In this document: positions 52,348 to 60,693 of the stretch, one piece after another
Position numbering within the stretch: position 1 is the first letter of the stretch
Layout of the letters: each line of letters opens with the position of its first letter
Origin: JAJTHC01 sp044358835
Lineage (GTDB): Bacteria; Cyanobacteriota; Vampirovibrionia; Vampirovibrionales; JAJTHC01
Assembly (NCBI GenBank): GCA_044358835.1
Contig: JBIKNF010000010.1
Location: forward strand, 3,394 to 67,393
DNA: 64,000 bases
Direction: 5' to 3'
The notes under the pieces: generated by a model
Databases searched by the model: none
What the model was told of the DNA's origin: nothing
The model's input: the letters and a program-made list of their open reading frames with translations, nothing else
Position numbers and translations under genes: made by a program

Positions 52348-52788
52348 CGTTTTTGTCTCTCTCTATATCATCAAGCAGTGAAATTATTGAAAAGTGTTAG
52401 TTGAATCCGTTGGTCTTTCAGTACGGTTATAGTGTTTGAAAGATGAAACAGGCGATGAGGCTATTCTAGGAGCCTCGGTTTTTTTGTGCGGGCGTGTAGG
52501 CAGAACTACATAACCAAACAAAAAAATCGTAGCGACAACGAAGAGATCAAAGACCCTTTTATCTATCGCTTACTATAAAATCAGTTTGACACAGTGCCAG
52601 AGGCTTGACCTTATACCTTGGGATGAAAGCTCTCTAATCCCAAAGGTGTATCTCCTCCATTAAAAGCTCTACATTTAGGGAACTCCCACTCTAAGCCAAG
52701 TAAATACGATACAATAGCGAATATCTTTACAGAACAACGTAATATCTAGAAAATCTGCAATGATTTTGACTAGCACAGGTTTTCCTTT
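52348..52788. other. Intergenic region with full MITE-like element
   Basis: This divergent gap holds the subfamily B element at 52428-52577 and the promoter regions of both flanking genes. No gene is seen. Confidence 0.55.
52428..52577. mobile_element. Complete 150 bp MITE-like element, subfamily B
   Basis: It runs from TATAGTGTTTGAAAGATGAAAC to ATCTATCGCTTACTATA, which are imperfect inverted repeats. It is nearly identical in length and sequence to 59068-59217. The interior has a CTAGGAGCCTCG segment, a GTGCGGGCGTGTA segment and AGCGACAACGAAGAG; read on the other strand these match the interior of the subfamily A elements. No ORF. Confidence 0.85.
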
Positions 52789-53466
52789 ATGTCTACATCT
52801 TTACGAAAATACGATGAAGAATTTAACTGGTACGCGCCTTTGGACGATTCCCCAAGGGCATGGACGATGCTAAAGCATTTGGGATTATTGCTGTGGCAGC
52901 GTTTGCTTACGCCGTCTGAAAAAAAATGTATGGTTGCCTCCGTCGAAATAAAAGGGAAGAAAGAACCCCCCCCGCGTCGTTTTGAAACACCGTTAAAACG
53001 CTTGCCTTTAATAGTTCCCCCAAGCATAGCCACTTACTCGTCAACCCTTGCCTCTTGGAATCCTTATGACCTGACTTCTTTACCAGAAGAAGAGATGCCT
53101 GCTTTCGTCGCGGATTCAAAGGGTCTTTACAAAAATAGTGGTTTTGAAAAAGAACGCGGAAGAGAACTTTCTCAAGAGCGTCCCGTCACAGAAACCCACT
53201 CTATTTCAGTTTTACCACTCGAACCACCTAAAACTTTAGAATCTATTGACGACATTAACACCTGGATTTTATTGAACATTGATGAAACAGCGAAAGACAC
53301 TGGGCAAGAAACCCCGACTGTAGAAGAAGAGACGTTGCCTGTTTTATTCAATGGTTCTCAAAATAAGGTATCCTCTCTTAAATCGACGCCCTTAGAACAA
53401 CATGTTGCACAAACGAAAGCGTCTATTGATGCCTTGGTGAATGCGTATTTTTCTCAAACCCGGTAA
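52789..53466 (+). CDS. Hypothetical protein upstream of recN
   Basis: A 225-residue soluble protein I do not recognise. The first 45 residues contain WYAPLDDSPRAWTMLKHLGLLLWQRLL, which may be a folded helical part. The rest is Ser/Thr/Pro/Glu-rich and likely disordered. The last 25 residues look like an amphipathic helix (EQHVAQTKASIDALVNAYF). The frame contains a C8 run at 52966-52973 (residues 60-62). It lies 63 bases ahead of recN on the same strand. Confidence 0.6.
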   Translation: MSTSLRKYDEEFNWYAPLDDSPRAWTMLKHLGLLLWQRLLTPSEKKCMVASVEIKGKKEPPPRRFETPLKRLPLIVPPSIATYSSTLASWNPYDLTSLPEEEMPAFVADSKGLYKNSGFEKERGRELSQERPVTETHSISVLPLEPPKTLESIDDINTWILLNIDETAKDTGQETPTVEEETLPVLFNGSQNKVSSLKSTPLEQHVAQTKASIDALVNAYFSQTR

Positions 53467-53556
53467 TCTCTGATGAGGCTTCCTGTAGTTGGCTTTTTAG
53501 ATAGTTGGGTGTAGAATAAAGCTATATTTATGCAACCCCCCTTGAGACTTTACCTC

Positions 53557-55314
53557 ATGATGAGCCTTCGTGAATTGAGCTTAACGCATCTTGCCGTCTT
53601 TGATTCGCAATGCATCGATGTGCCACAAGGCATGACCGTCATTGCAGGAGAAGCCGGTGCTGGTAAAAGTTTAATGATTGATGCCATGGATTGGATTTTT
53701 GGGGGGCATGCTTCGGCTAAAGAAATTTTGCGAAAAGATTGTAACAAAGGCAGTGCGGGCCTTTTGTATGAAATTACCCCTGAGCATGATGCCGTTATTT
53801 GGCATGCTTTAGACGCAGAAGGGATTGATCTTGAGCGAAATGACCAAAACCATGTGTTGTTGGACATCACACGAGACTTCACCCCTAGCGGGAGTCGTTT
53901 CCGCATCAATGGTACGTCTGTGTCCCGTGCCTTTATGCAAAGCTTACGTCCCTATATGCTTGAATTACAAAGTCAACACAGTACTATTACTCTTATGCAA
54001 CAAACGCATCAACAGCATCTGCTAGATGCCTATGGAGGAGTGGCACATCGAACTTGCCTTGAAGCGGTGGAAGGTGTTTTTCAGCAATGGAAGGAAGCGG
54101 TTGCTTGCTTAAACGCCTATGAAGTAGAAGAGCAACAAGCTAGTCATCGCTTACATGTGTTACGTTTACAAGTTGAAGAACTCGAGCGTTTTCAATTGAG
54201 CGATCTTCAAGAAGATTTAGAATTAGAAGAAGAAATCAATCGATTGGCTCATGCTGAACAGTTACAATCCGCTTATGCTCAAGGTTTAGAGCTCATGGGC
54301 TTGGGGGAGGTGTCTCCTGATGCCCTTAACGTGTTGGATGTGTTGAGTGGCTTAAGTAAGCGACTCTCTTCCGTGGAAGCGTCAGAAAAGCGGTTGACTC
54401 CTATTTTAGAACAGTTAGACGCTATTCGTGAACAGTTAAGAGAAATGGGACATCAGCTTAATGCACTGAATGACGAAGTAGGGTTAAACCCCAAGCGTTT
54501 GGATGATTTACAAAGTCGTTTGAATGATCTTCAAAAACTCAAACGACTTTACGGCCCCACTTTGGCGGACGTGATTCGCTACTATGAAAACAGTAGCCAA
54601 GAATTGGCGGAGTTAGAGTTTAGACACCGCAATCCAGACGCCTTAAAAACCCAAGTGGCAAGCGTAAGCCAGCATTTAACATCTGCTTGCCAAGCGTTGA
54701 CGCAAGCCCGTCAACGCTTGGCGTTTGATTTAGAAGCCCAAGTGCAAGCGTCCTTAAGCGATTTGGCGATGCCTCATGCGCGCTTTAAAATTATTTTAGA
54801 TCCTGTAGATCCCTACGCTCAAGGGCAAGAACGTGTGCAGTTTGCCTTTTCTGCAAACGTGGGCGATGAACTTAAACCCCTGGGCAAAGTCGCCAGTGGT
54901 GGTGAGTTGTCTCGCGTATTACTCGCCCTAACGGTGGCAAGCCTTCTTCCCGAAGCGGGTGAAACTCAAGCCAAAAAGCTTTATGTGTTTGACGAAATAG
55001 ACACAGGCACCAGCGGGCAAGCCGCCAAAACCATTGGCCTTCAGCTACAGCGACTCGCTCAAGCGGGGCATCAAGTCTTGGTGGTGACCCACCAAGCGGT
55101 GGTGGCCGCGGCGGCACATCATCATTGGTGGGTCCATAAGCATGTGAATAATGGGGTGACCGTTTCTTCGGTTAAAACCTTATTGAATCGTGCGGATGTG
55201 GCGGATTTATTGACGCATCTCGCCAGTGGGGAAGATGCACAAACACACCTGGCGTCTCGTCAATTTGCCGAAGCCTTGTTGAATCAAATGCAACCTGCTT
55301 TAAGTGTGGTATAA
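53557..55314 (+). CDS. recN: DNA repair protein RecN
   Basis: An SMC-like ATPase that binds broken DNA ends in recombinational repair. The Walker A motif GEAGAGKSL lies near residue 30 and the coiled-coil region covers about residues 150-360. The signature motif KVASGGELSRVLLAL and the Walker B region YVFDEIDTGTSGQAA follow near residues 455-500. The frame opens at 53530, but RecN homology starts at LRELSLTHLAVF, so the ATG at 53557 or the next ATG at 53560 is likely. No strong ribosome site decides between them. It is followed by nadK and recO on the same strand. Confidence 0.95.
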   Translation: MMSLRELSLTHLAVFDSQCIDVPQGMTVIAGEAGAGKSLMIDAMDWIFGGHASAKEILRKDCNKGSAGLLYEITPEHDAVIWHALDAEGIDLERNDQNHVLLDITRDFTPSGSRFRINGTSVSRAFMQSLRPYMLELQSQHSTITLMQQTHQQHLLDAYGGVAHRTCLEAVEGVFQQWKEAVACLNAYEVEEQQASHRLHVLRLQVEELERFQLSDLQEDLELEEEINRLAHAEQLQSAYAQGLELMGLGEVSPDALNVLDVLSGLSKRLSSVEASEKRLTPILEQLDAIREQLREMGHQLNALNDEVGLNPKRLDDLQSRLNDLQKLKRLYGPTLADVIRYYENSSQELAELEFRHRNPDALKTQVASVSQHLTSACQALTQARQRLAFDLEAQVQASLSDLAMPHARFKIILDPVDPYAQGQERVQFAFSANVGDELKPLGKVASGGELSRVLLALTVASLLPEAGETQAKKLYVFDEIDTGTSGQAAKTIGLQLQRLAQAGHQVLVVTHQAVVAAAAHHHWWVHKHVNNGVTVSSVKTLLNRADVADLLTHLASGEDAQTHLASRQFAEALLNQMQPALSVV

Positions 55315-55493
55315 TCGTAAAGTTCACGTGTTAAACTAACAGTGCTCAAGTGCTTCAACAAGTACGCGTTTGACTTTCATACAAAAAACGCTGCCCACTA
55401 GGGCTATAACGTTTCGCTTAAACTCCTTCGCTCAAGCCTGATTGCTTGAACAGATCTTCAGTTCAGCATAACAAAATAGGAATCCCCCCTTGT

Positions 55494-56411
55494 ATGACGC
55501 CCCCCTTTGAACATGAAAAGACCAAGCATTTGTTTAAAAAAGCCTTGATTGTCGTCAAAGAAAGTACGGATCCTGATGGGGAATATGTGGCCCGCACAGA
55601 ACGCTTTCTTTCTATGGCAGGACTAGAGGTTCATATTGCCAAAGCCAGTTTTGATGACGGATGTGCCGCGTTGTGGGAAGAACGTAAGCAATGGTCGCCT
55701 GATTTGATCATCGTCGTAGGGGGAGACGGTACCTTCTTACGAACCGCTCAATGTTACGCCCCCGCTGAAATTCCCATGATTGGTATTAATCGCGGGAACT
55801 TGGGATTCTTAACACGTATTGAAACCGAAGCCATCGAAAAATACTTGGCCCAATTATTAGCAGGCGATTTTCATCGAGAAGAACGTATGTTACTTGAAGT
55901 GCAATGTGCCACGTTGAGAGAAGAGGACGCCCCACGGATTGCCCTGAATGATGTGGTGGTTAAAACCGCAAACCCTAGTCAAATGGCACGTTTGGATCTT
56001 TTTATAGATGAATTTCCTGTGGCTTGTTATGACGCGGATGGGCTGATTGTCTCTACCCCTACAGGGTCTACCGCCTATAATCTGGCAGCAGGAGGTCCCG
56101 TCTTGGTGCCTGATGTAGCGGCACTGGTCATTACACCGATTTGTCCGCATAGTCTTTCAGCAAAACCTATTGTGGTACCCGCTTCTTCAAGCATTCGTAT
56201 TGAAGCTGTTAAACGTAATATCCACCCAATTATGTTTAGCCTCGATGGCCAAGACCCCTTGCCCGTCGCCAATGGGGAAAGTATTTACATAAAAGAATCT
56301 AACAGTGCTTTACAACTCTTGGGCTTTGATCAACCTGAAGACAATTTCTATTGGCTGTTGCGAAAAAAATTACAGTGGGGCAGCAACCCCCGAACTGAAA
56401 TACAAGTGTGA
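55494..56411 (+). CDS. nadK: NAD kinase
   Basis: Phosphorylates NAD to NADP with ATP or polyphosphate. The 305-residue protein has the catalytic GGDGTFLRTA motif, NRGNLGFLT and the long motif DGLIVSTPTGSTAYNLAAGGP. The frame opens at a TTG at 55446, but the ATG at 55494 follows AGGAATCC and gives the usual short leader. recO starts 15 bases after its stop, so an operon with recN is likely. Confidence 0.95.
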   Translation: MTPPFEHEKTKHLFKKALIVVKESTDPDGEYVARTERFLSMAGLEVHIAKASFDDGCAALWEERKQWSPDLIIVVGGDGTFLRTAQCYAPAEIPMIGINRGNLGFLTRIETEAIEKYLAQLLAGDFHREERMLLEVQCATLREEDAPRIALNDVVVKTANPSQMARLDLFIDEFPVACYDADGLIVSTPTGSTAYNLAAGGPVLVPDVAALVITPICPHSLSAKPIVVPASSSIRIEAVKRNIHPIMFSLDGQDPLPVANGESIYIKESNSALQLLGFDQPEDNFYWLLRKKLQWGSNPRTEIQV

Positions 56412-56426
56412 AATACAAGTGTACAT

Positions 56427-57221
56427 ATGGCTCGACTGGCACAAACGGTTACAGGCATTTGCTTAAGAAGTATCGAATATACTGAACGGTCTCGCATTGC
56501 CACCTATTTAAGTAAAGAATTAGGCAAAGTAGACGTCTTACTTGCTCAAGCCAAGGGGGCTAAAGCGAAGCATGGGGGGGCAAGTGAACTAGGCGGTATT
56601 TTTAACCTTCATCTTAGGCGCTCAACGTCTGCTTCATCGTTATGTCGATTAGAGCAGTATGAGGTGCATACCGCTCTGGATTTTGCAAAGGGGCTTGAGT
56701 ATGAAGCCTATGAAGCCCTCATGCCCTGCTTAGAACTCATGAGGCTTTTTGCTATTTCCTTTGATGAAGACGCCCACAAGCGACAACGCCTTTTTGCCCA
56801 ATATGAAGCCTTGCTTGCCTTGTGGCAACAAGCCACAGAGGCTTGTTTTTTGCAGTGGTCCAAACTTTGGTTTTGGCAAGGCCTTTTAGGCTTAAGTGGG
56901 CAATTGCCTTCATGGGGATGGGATGTTGTGCATCAACAGCCAGTTGTTTGGCAGGGTGAAGCGGAAGTTCGCTTAGTGTTTCAACCTAATGCAGGAGGAC
57001 TCTCTTTAATTCCTGCTTCACAACTGATGAAAGAAGATCTGGAACAATGGGGGGTGTCTTATGGCGTGTGGAAGAGTCTAAGTGTTTTAGAAGCGTTACA
57101 AAACGAGCCCTTTAAAGCCTTATTAGAAGTGCCTCAACCGCCTTTAAGTACCTTAAAAAAAGTCGAAGCCTTTTATGTGGCAGTCCTTAAAACGCAGGAA
57201 CTTCACTTGAAAAGCTGTTAA
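56427..57221 (+). CDS. recO: DNA repair protein RecO
   Basis: RecO loads RecA on single-stranded DNA in the RecFOR pathway. The 264-residue protein has the N-terminal OB fold (GICLRSIEYTERSRIATYLSKELGKVDVLLAQAKGAK) and the helical middle. The region where many RecO proteins have a zinc finger (about residues 168-200) has none of the four cysteines, only PSWGWDVVHQQPVVW. The start ATG is 15 bases after nadK. The assignment is firm from the N-terminal pattern. Confidence 0.85.
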   Translation: MARLAQTVTGICLRSIEYTERSRIATYLSKELGKVDVLLAQAKGAKAKHGGASELGGIFNLHLRRSTSASSLCRLEQYEVHTALDFAKGLEYEAYEALMPCLELMRLFAISFDEDAHKRQRLFAQYEALLALWQQATEACFLQWSKLWFWQGLLGLSGQLPSWGWDVVHQQPVVWQGEAEVRLVFQPNAGGLSLIPASQLMKEDLEQWGVSYGVWKSLSVLEALQNEPFKALLEVPQPPLSTLKKVEAFYVAVLKTQELHLKSC

Positions 57222-57673
57222 TACCAATTATAGTGTTTTATACATAAGAAGTGGTAGACTTGAGAATTATTGTATTTTGGATTTTTATCTCCGTTTAACG
57301 CTGGTGCTTGGGGGTCTTTGTGCCGCCAAACCGCCATAGGCGGTCTACATGTTAGCTTGTCTGATAAATAAGGAGATTGCTCACAACCCCCAAAGGCGGT
57401 TCAAGGAGGGGGAAATGAGGGAGGACGTATTGCGTTTCTCCTCCCTCATTTCCCCCTCCTTGAAAATCCACCCCCTTTTGACCCACCTCGTCGCATCATT
57501 CTCGTTGCACGACGTCCGCAAAATCGCTCGGGGATTCGCAGTGCGCTCACCCGCTCGGATTTAGTGCTTGGACGCCTGCTTGTGCAACGAGTTTAAACAT
57601 ACCACTTTTTAGGTAAAAAATACTATATATAGTATTCGAAAGACAGAGGTAGGCATGGGCATCTCGACTTATT
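57222..57673. other. Intergenic region with palindromes and element remnants
   Basis: It opens with ATACCAATTATAGTG, a fusion of subfamily A and B ends. ACCGCC-ATA-GGCGGT forms a small hairpin near 57327. A long perfect palindrome lies at 57401-57463, and a subfamily B remnant begins at 57628. A 71-codon frame (57349-57564) runs through the palindrome and is not credible. Confidence 0.6.
57401..57463. repeat. Perfect inverted repeat with 25 bp arms
   Basis: The left arm (57401-57425, TCAAGGAGGGGGAAATGAGG and five more bases) and the right arm (57439-57463) are exactly complementary around a 13-base loop. In RNA this would be a very stable hairpin. No T run follows directly. It may be a mobile palindromic unit. 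Confidence 0.9.
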
Positions 57674-57690
57674 TTAGAAGCCTTGGTTTT
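57628..57690. repeat. Subfamily B remnant overlapping the 3-prime end of the J-domain gene
   Basis: TATAGTATTCGAAAGACAGA at the left, and TATTTTAGAAGCCT against TATTCTAGGAGCCT, resemble the start of the full subfamily B elements. The last codons and stop of the minus-strand gene at 57674 lie within it. Confidence 0.5.
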
Positions 57691-59029
57691 CTGTGGTACT
57701 TATATGTTGCAACAGTTCATAACAATTGCGTACTTCTTCGCTCAACTGGGTGGGGATTAGAATTGACACCCGCAATAAGTATGTTTCGTTGTGGTGGGTA
57801 ATCCGCAACAATTGATTGGGTTTAATCCCTGCTGGGATGCTGATATGACCCAAGCTCTGTTCTTGAGTCCCCTGCTGGGGGAGTAACACGTCTTTTTCAG
57901 TCCCCAGCACCGCTTCCCAGACTTCTAGCATTAACGGGAGTTCAGGGGGTTGAGCAGTCGTTTTTTCAACCGTGGATTTCGCTGAAGCAGACGAAGACGT
58001 TCGCCGTGTTTGAGAAGAAGCTTGCTTTGAAACAAAAGAGTTTGCTTGCTTAGCCCCCTCTTCATTGGGCGACTTGTGCTGAAAAGACGACACGGTAGAA
58101 TCTTGCCCTTCAACAGCATTGGCACAGTCCTCTTCCCGATCCTGTTCAATAAGGTCTTCCCCTTCCGTGTTGGTTTCGTTTGAAAGGTCATCGTCTTCTG
58201 TAGAAGTCTGCACTTGTGGAGGTCGATTTGGTTTTGGGGAATCCCCCACGCTGAACCAGCTTATTCCACTGGGGTTTACTTTTTCAACCTGTAGATTAAG
58301 TAAAATGCTATTGTTAATGGCCAGTTTTAAAACGCACGCATTACTGTGATCAGGGATGACTCCAAAGGGTACCTGCACATGTTGTAAAATAGTTCCCGTG
58401 TAATAATTCACACACTTAAATAAAACCCCTTTTTGTGCCGCTTGCTGCCGTTGTTTTGCGGTGGGTTCCCACGTGGCATGCCACGTATTGGGCTTGGATT
58501 CCACGACATAAAGCGTGTACCATTTTTTCCAAAACATGGGTTTAGAAGGCACTGCAATAAAAGGTTCGCTTGTTTCAAGGGGCTTACTCGGGTGATTCTT
58601 CCCCGTGTGATGCGTGTTTCTGTGCTTGGGGTTTGAAACTTGCACGGCTTTTTCGCCATGTGTAGTTTTACTGGGGGAAGTGTGAGGGTGACGCTCTTTG
58701 CCCCCTTCTTTAGAAGCGGCTTTTTTTGTTTTGGCCTGATGCGTACTCACCCGTTGCTTAACGGCGTCAATCACGCTTTGCAACTGTTCGTCATAGTACT
58801 GCTTTTTACCGGGGTGATTCAAAATCGTATAGGCCAAAAGGACGCTTTTAAAAATTTCCGTGGCTTCTTCACGTAATTCAGGCGCCACCACGTCAGGATG
58901 CGTCGTTTTCACTAAGCCTCTATACGCCTTACGCACTTCGCTCAGCGAGGCATAATTTTCAAGCCCAAGTACCTTGTAGTAGTTGACAAGCGTTCCTGAA
59001 TTAAAAACGGTATCCTTTTGACGAGCCAT
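57674..59029 (-). CDS. J-domain co-chaperone with DnaJ-like C-terminus
   Basis: A 451-residue protein. The N-terminal J domain (about residues 15-85) has YYKVLGLENYASLSEVRKAYR and the HPD motif at H44-P45-D46, so it should stimulate DnaK. Residues 95-170 are basic and low-complexity. Residues 170-280 form an unknown folded region with aromatic residues. A highly acidic Ser/Thr-rich stretch follows. The C-terminal part (about 365-440, LMLEVWEAVLGTEKDVLLP then GHISIPAGIKPNQLLRI) resembles DnaJ substrate-binding domain II. There is no zinc-finger domain. It is not classical DnaJ. Confidence 0.82.
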   Translation of the reverse strand: MARQKDTVFNSGTLVNYYKVLGLENYASLSEVRKAYRGLVKTTHPDVVAPELREEATEIFKSVLLAYTILNHPGKKQYYDEQLQSVIDAVKQRVSTHQAKTKKAASKEGGKERHPHTSPSKTTHGEKAVQVSNPKHRNTHHTGKNHPSKPLETSEPFIAVPSKPMFWKKWYTLYVVESKPNTWHATWEPTAKQRQQAAQKGVLFKCVNYYTGTILQHVQVPFGVIPDHSNACVLKLAINNSILLNLQVEKVNPSGISWFSVGDSPKPNRPPQVQTSTEDDDLSNETNTEGEDLIEQDREEDCANAVEGQDSTVSSFQHKSPNEEGAKQANSFVSKQASSQTRRTSSSASAKSTVEKTTAQPPELPLMLEVWEAVLGTEKDVLLPQQGTQEQSLGHISIPAGIKPNQLLRITHHNETYLLRVSILIPTQLSEEVRNCYELLQHISTTENQGF

Positions 59030-59067
59030 TGTTCGTTGTCCTTAGAGTCGTCTACATTTCTAAAATA

Positions 59068-59217
59068 TATAGTGTTCGAAAGATGAAACAGGCGATGAGG
59101 CTATTCTAGGAGCCTAGATTTTTTTGTGCGGGCGTGTACATAAACGTACATAACCAAGCAAAAAAATCGTAGCGACAACGAAGAGACCATAGACCGTTTT
59201 ATCTAGCGGATACTATA
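59068..59217. mobile_element. Complete 150 bp MITE-like element, subfamily B
   Basis: It runs from TATAGTGTTCGAAAGATGAAAC to TCTAGCGGATACTATA, imperfect inverted repeats. It matches the copy at 52428-52577 almost base for base. The interior carries GTACATAAACGTACATAACC and AGCGACAACGAAGAG, which read on the other strand match the subfamily A interior. No ORF. Confidence 0.88.
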
Positions 59218-59289
59218 GTATGTTGGATGGCATAACAACAGAGCTAGCCATCACCTTGAAAATTCGTCCAAATAAAGTGCTTTAAAAAC

Positions 59290-60075
59290 TTACTTCATGG
59301 GCAGAATCGGAAAAAGCATTAACCATACACCCATCAACAATAAAAGCCACCCACTGGCTTGCTGTAATCGTTCCAACCACAATGATTCTAGGCGTTGTTG
59401 TAAAACAGGTAAAATAAACGGCAACACTAAAAACAAGACCCCTTGGCCAACGCTGTACATCACAATACTGAATAGACTCACCGCAGGGTGGGGGCTATGT
59501 AATAAAAGTACCGTCAATGCCAATAAAAACGGCGTACTACAAGGTGAAAGAATAAAAGCGTAACTGACGCCTAATAGCAAGGGCTTTAGTGCTTCAAGCC
59601 AAGGGATTTGACTCAATTTAAAAAGCCCTTGCGTCGCATTTTGAAACTGAAAAGACGCTTGCCATTTCTGAAGGATAGACAATCCCAAAAGAAAGGTGAA
59701 GGCGCCTGCAAGCACCCATACCCACGGTTGATTCCATGCCCCAAACATCACCCAACGTAACTGCAACGCCATAAAACCCAATACAGTCAACGCGAGCACC
59801 ATGCCTGTGGTAAATAAAAGACTTAAGTGCAAATAGCGACGAAACCCCTTTAAGCGTTCTTGAAAATCAGGCGAAGCGTGCGTGCGTTCATTTAAAGGCG
59901 ATTCCCCAAATAGGTAGAGCCCCCACAACGGTAGAATACTTACGGTGCAAGGATTTAACGTATTCAGCACACCTAACAAAAATGCAAACAAAGGCGACCA
60001 CCACCCCAAGGGATGCCCCTGCACCCAGCTCATGGCTTCATGCCCCACCCCTTCTAAAAAAGAAAGGAACATCAT
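59290..60075 (-). CDS. ccdA: CcdA/DsbD-family membrane thiol transporter
   Basis: A 261-residue membrane protein with six hydrophobic segments. It carries reducing power across the cytoplasmic membrane for periplasmic thiol reactions such as cytochrome c maturation. The two family cysteine motifs are visible: GVLNTLNPCTVSILP near residue 42 and FILSPCSTPFLLAL near residue 173. It begins where the thioredoxin lipoprotein gene ends (TAATG overlap), so the two work together as a DsbD-like pair with a separate periplasmic partner. Confidence 0.9.
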   Translation of the reverse strand: MMFLSFLEGVGHEAMSWVQGHPLGWWSPLFAFLLGVLNTLNPCTVSILPLWGLYLFGESPLNERTHASPDFQERLKGFRRYLHLSLLFTTGMVLALTVLGFMALQLRWVMFGAWNQPWVWVLAGAFTFLLGLSILQKWQASFQFQNATQGLFKLSQIPWLEALKPLLLGVSYAFILSPCSTPFLLALTVLLLHSPHPAVSLFSIVMYSVGQGVLFLVLPFILPVLQQRLESLWLERLQQASGWLLLLMGVWLMLFPILPMK

Positions 60076-60614
60076 TACTGGCAGCCTAATAGGCTATTGG
60101 GATTCGGCATGACTTTAGGCCGTTGTTCGGGTGCAAGCTGTATTTTTTTGAATGCTTCATGTAAGTACTCCACTTTCTGATTCCCTGCCAGAACAGAAGA
60201 AACCGACCCGCCTTTGGCAATAAAAATTAAAGTAGGGGTAACTACAGGAGCGTAGGCCGACATTAGGGCATCGTAATGTTTAAGGCCTAAAGAGCATTGC
60301 GGTTTATGGTTAAGGTTTAAATCCAAAACGGGGATTTCAAGATACGTTTTTCTCACTTGCGCCAAAATAGGTTTTAAGACTTGACATTCCGCACATAAAT
60401 CAGCGGTAACGGTTAAAAGCAAAGGGCTTTCACTTAAAAAGGGTATTAAGCTTACGGCTTGTGCGGGGAGCACATTTTGAGCGAAGGTGATTTTTTCTTC
60501 ACCAGGGCGAGTCACCGATTCGCTATGCTCAAGGGGAGGCGGTGTGCATCCGCCGAGAGGGGTCATTGCTAGTGCTACGCAAGCAATGCTCAAAATCTTG
60601 AAAGGCTTTTTCAT
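60075..60614 (-). CDS. Thioredoxin-like lipoprotein
   Basis: A 179-residue protein with a lipobox (LGGC, C23 lipidated) and a thioredoxin-like fold (residues 40-165). The active site is C74-A-E-C77. It probably acts on the periplasmic side as the partner of the CcdA-like protein coded directly downstream. The sequence VVTPTLIFIAKGG with its cis-Pro supports the thioredoxin fold. It could reduce apocytochrome c or other exported thiols. The exact substrate is unknown. Confidence 0.85.
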   Translation of the reverse strand: MKKPFKILSIACVALAMTPLGGCTPPPLEHSESVTRPGEEKITFAQNVLPAQAVSLIPFLSESPLLLTVTADLCAECQVLKPILAQVRKTYLEIPVLDLNLNHKPQCSLGLKHYDALMSAYAPVVTPTLIFIAKGGSVSSVLAGNQKVEYLHEAFKKIQLAPEQRPKVMPNPNSLLGCQ

Positions 60615-60693
60615 GGAGGAGTCTCTTATGGATAAATGAATTTAGTGGCTTAACTGTTGTATTATACCATTATTTCAGAAGAACGGAATACCC

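Noticed and set aside
57349..57564. Plus-strand ORF of 71 codons
   Set aside because: It is built on a perfect 25 bp palindrome and has no ribosome site.
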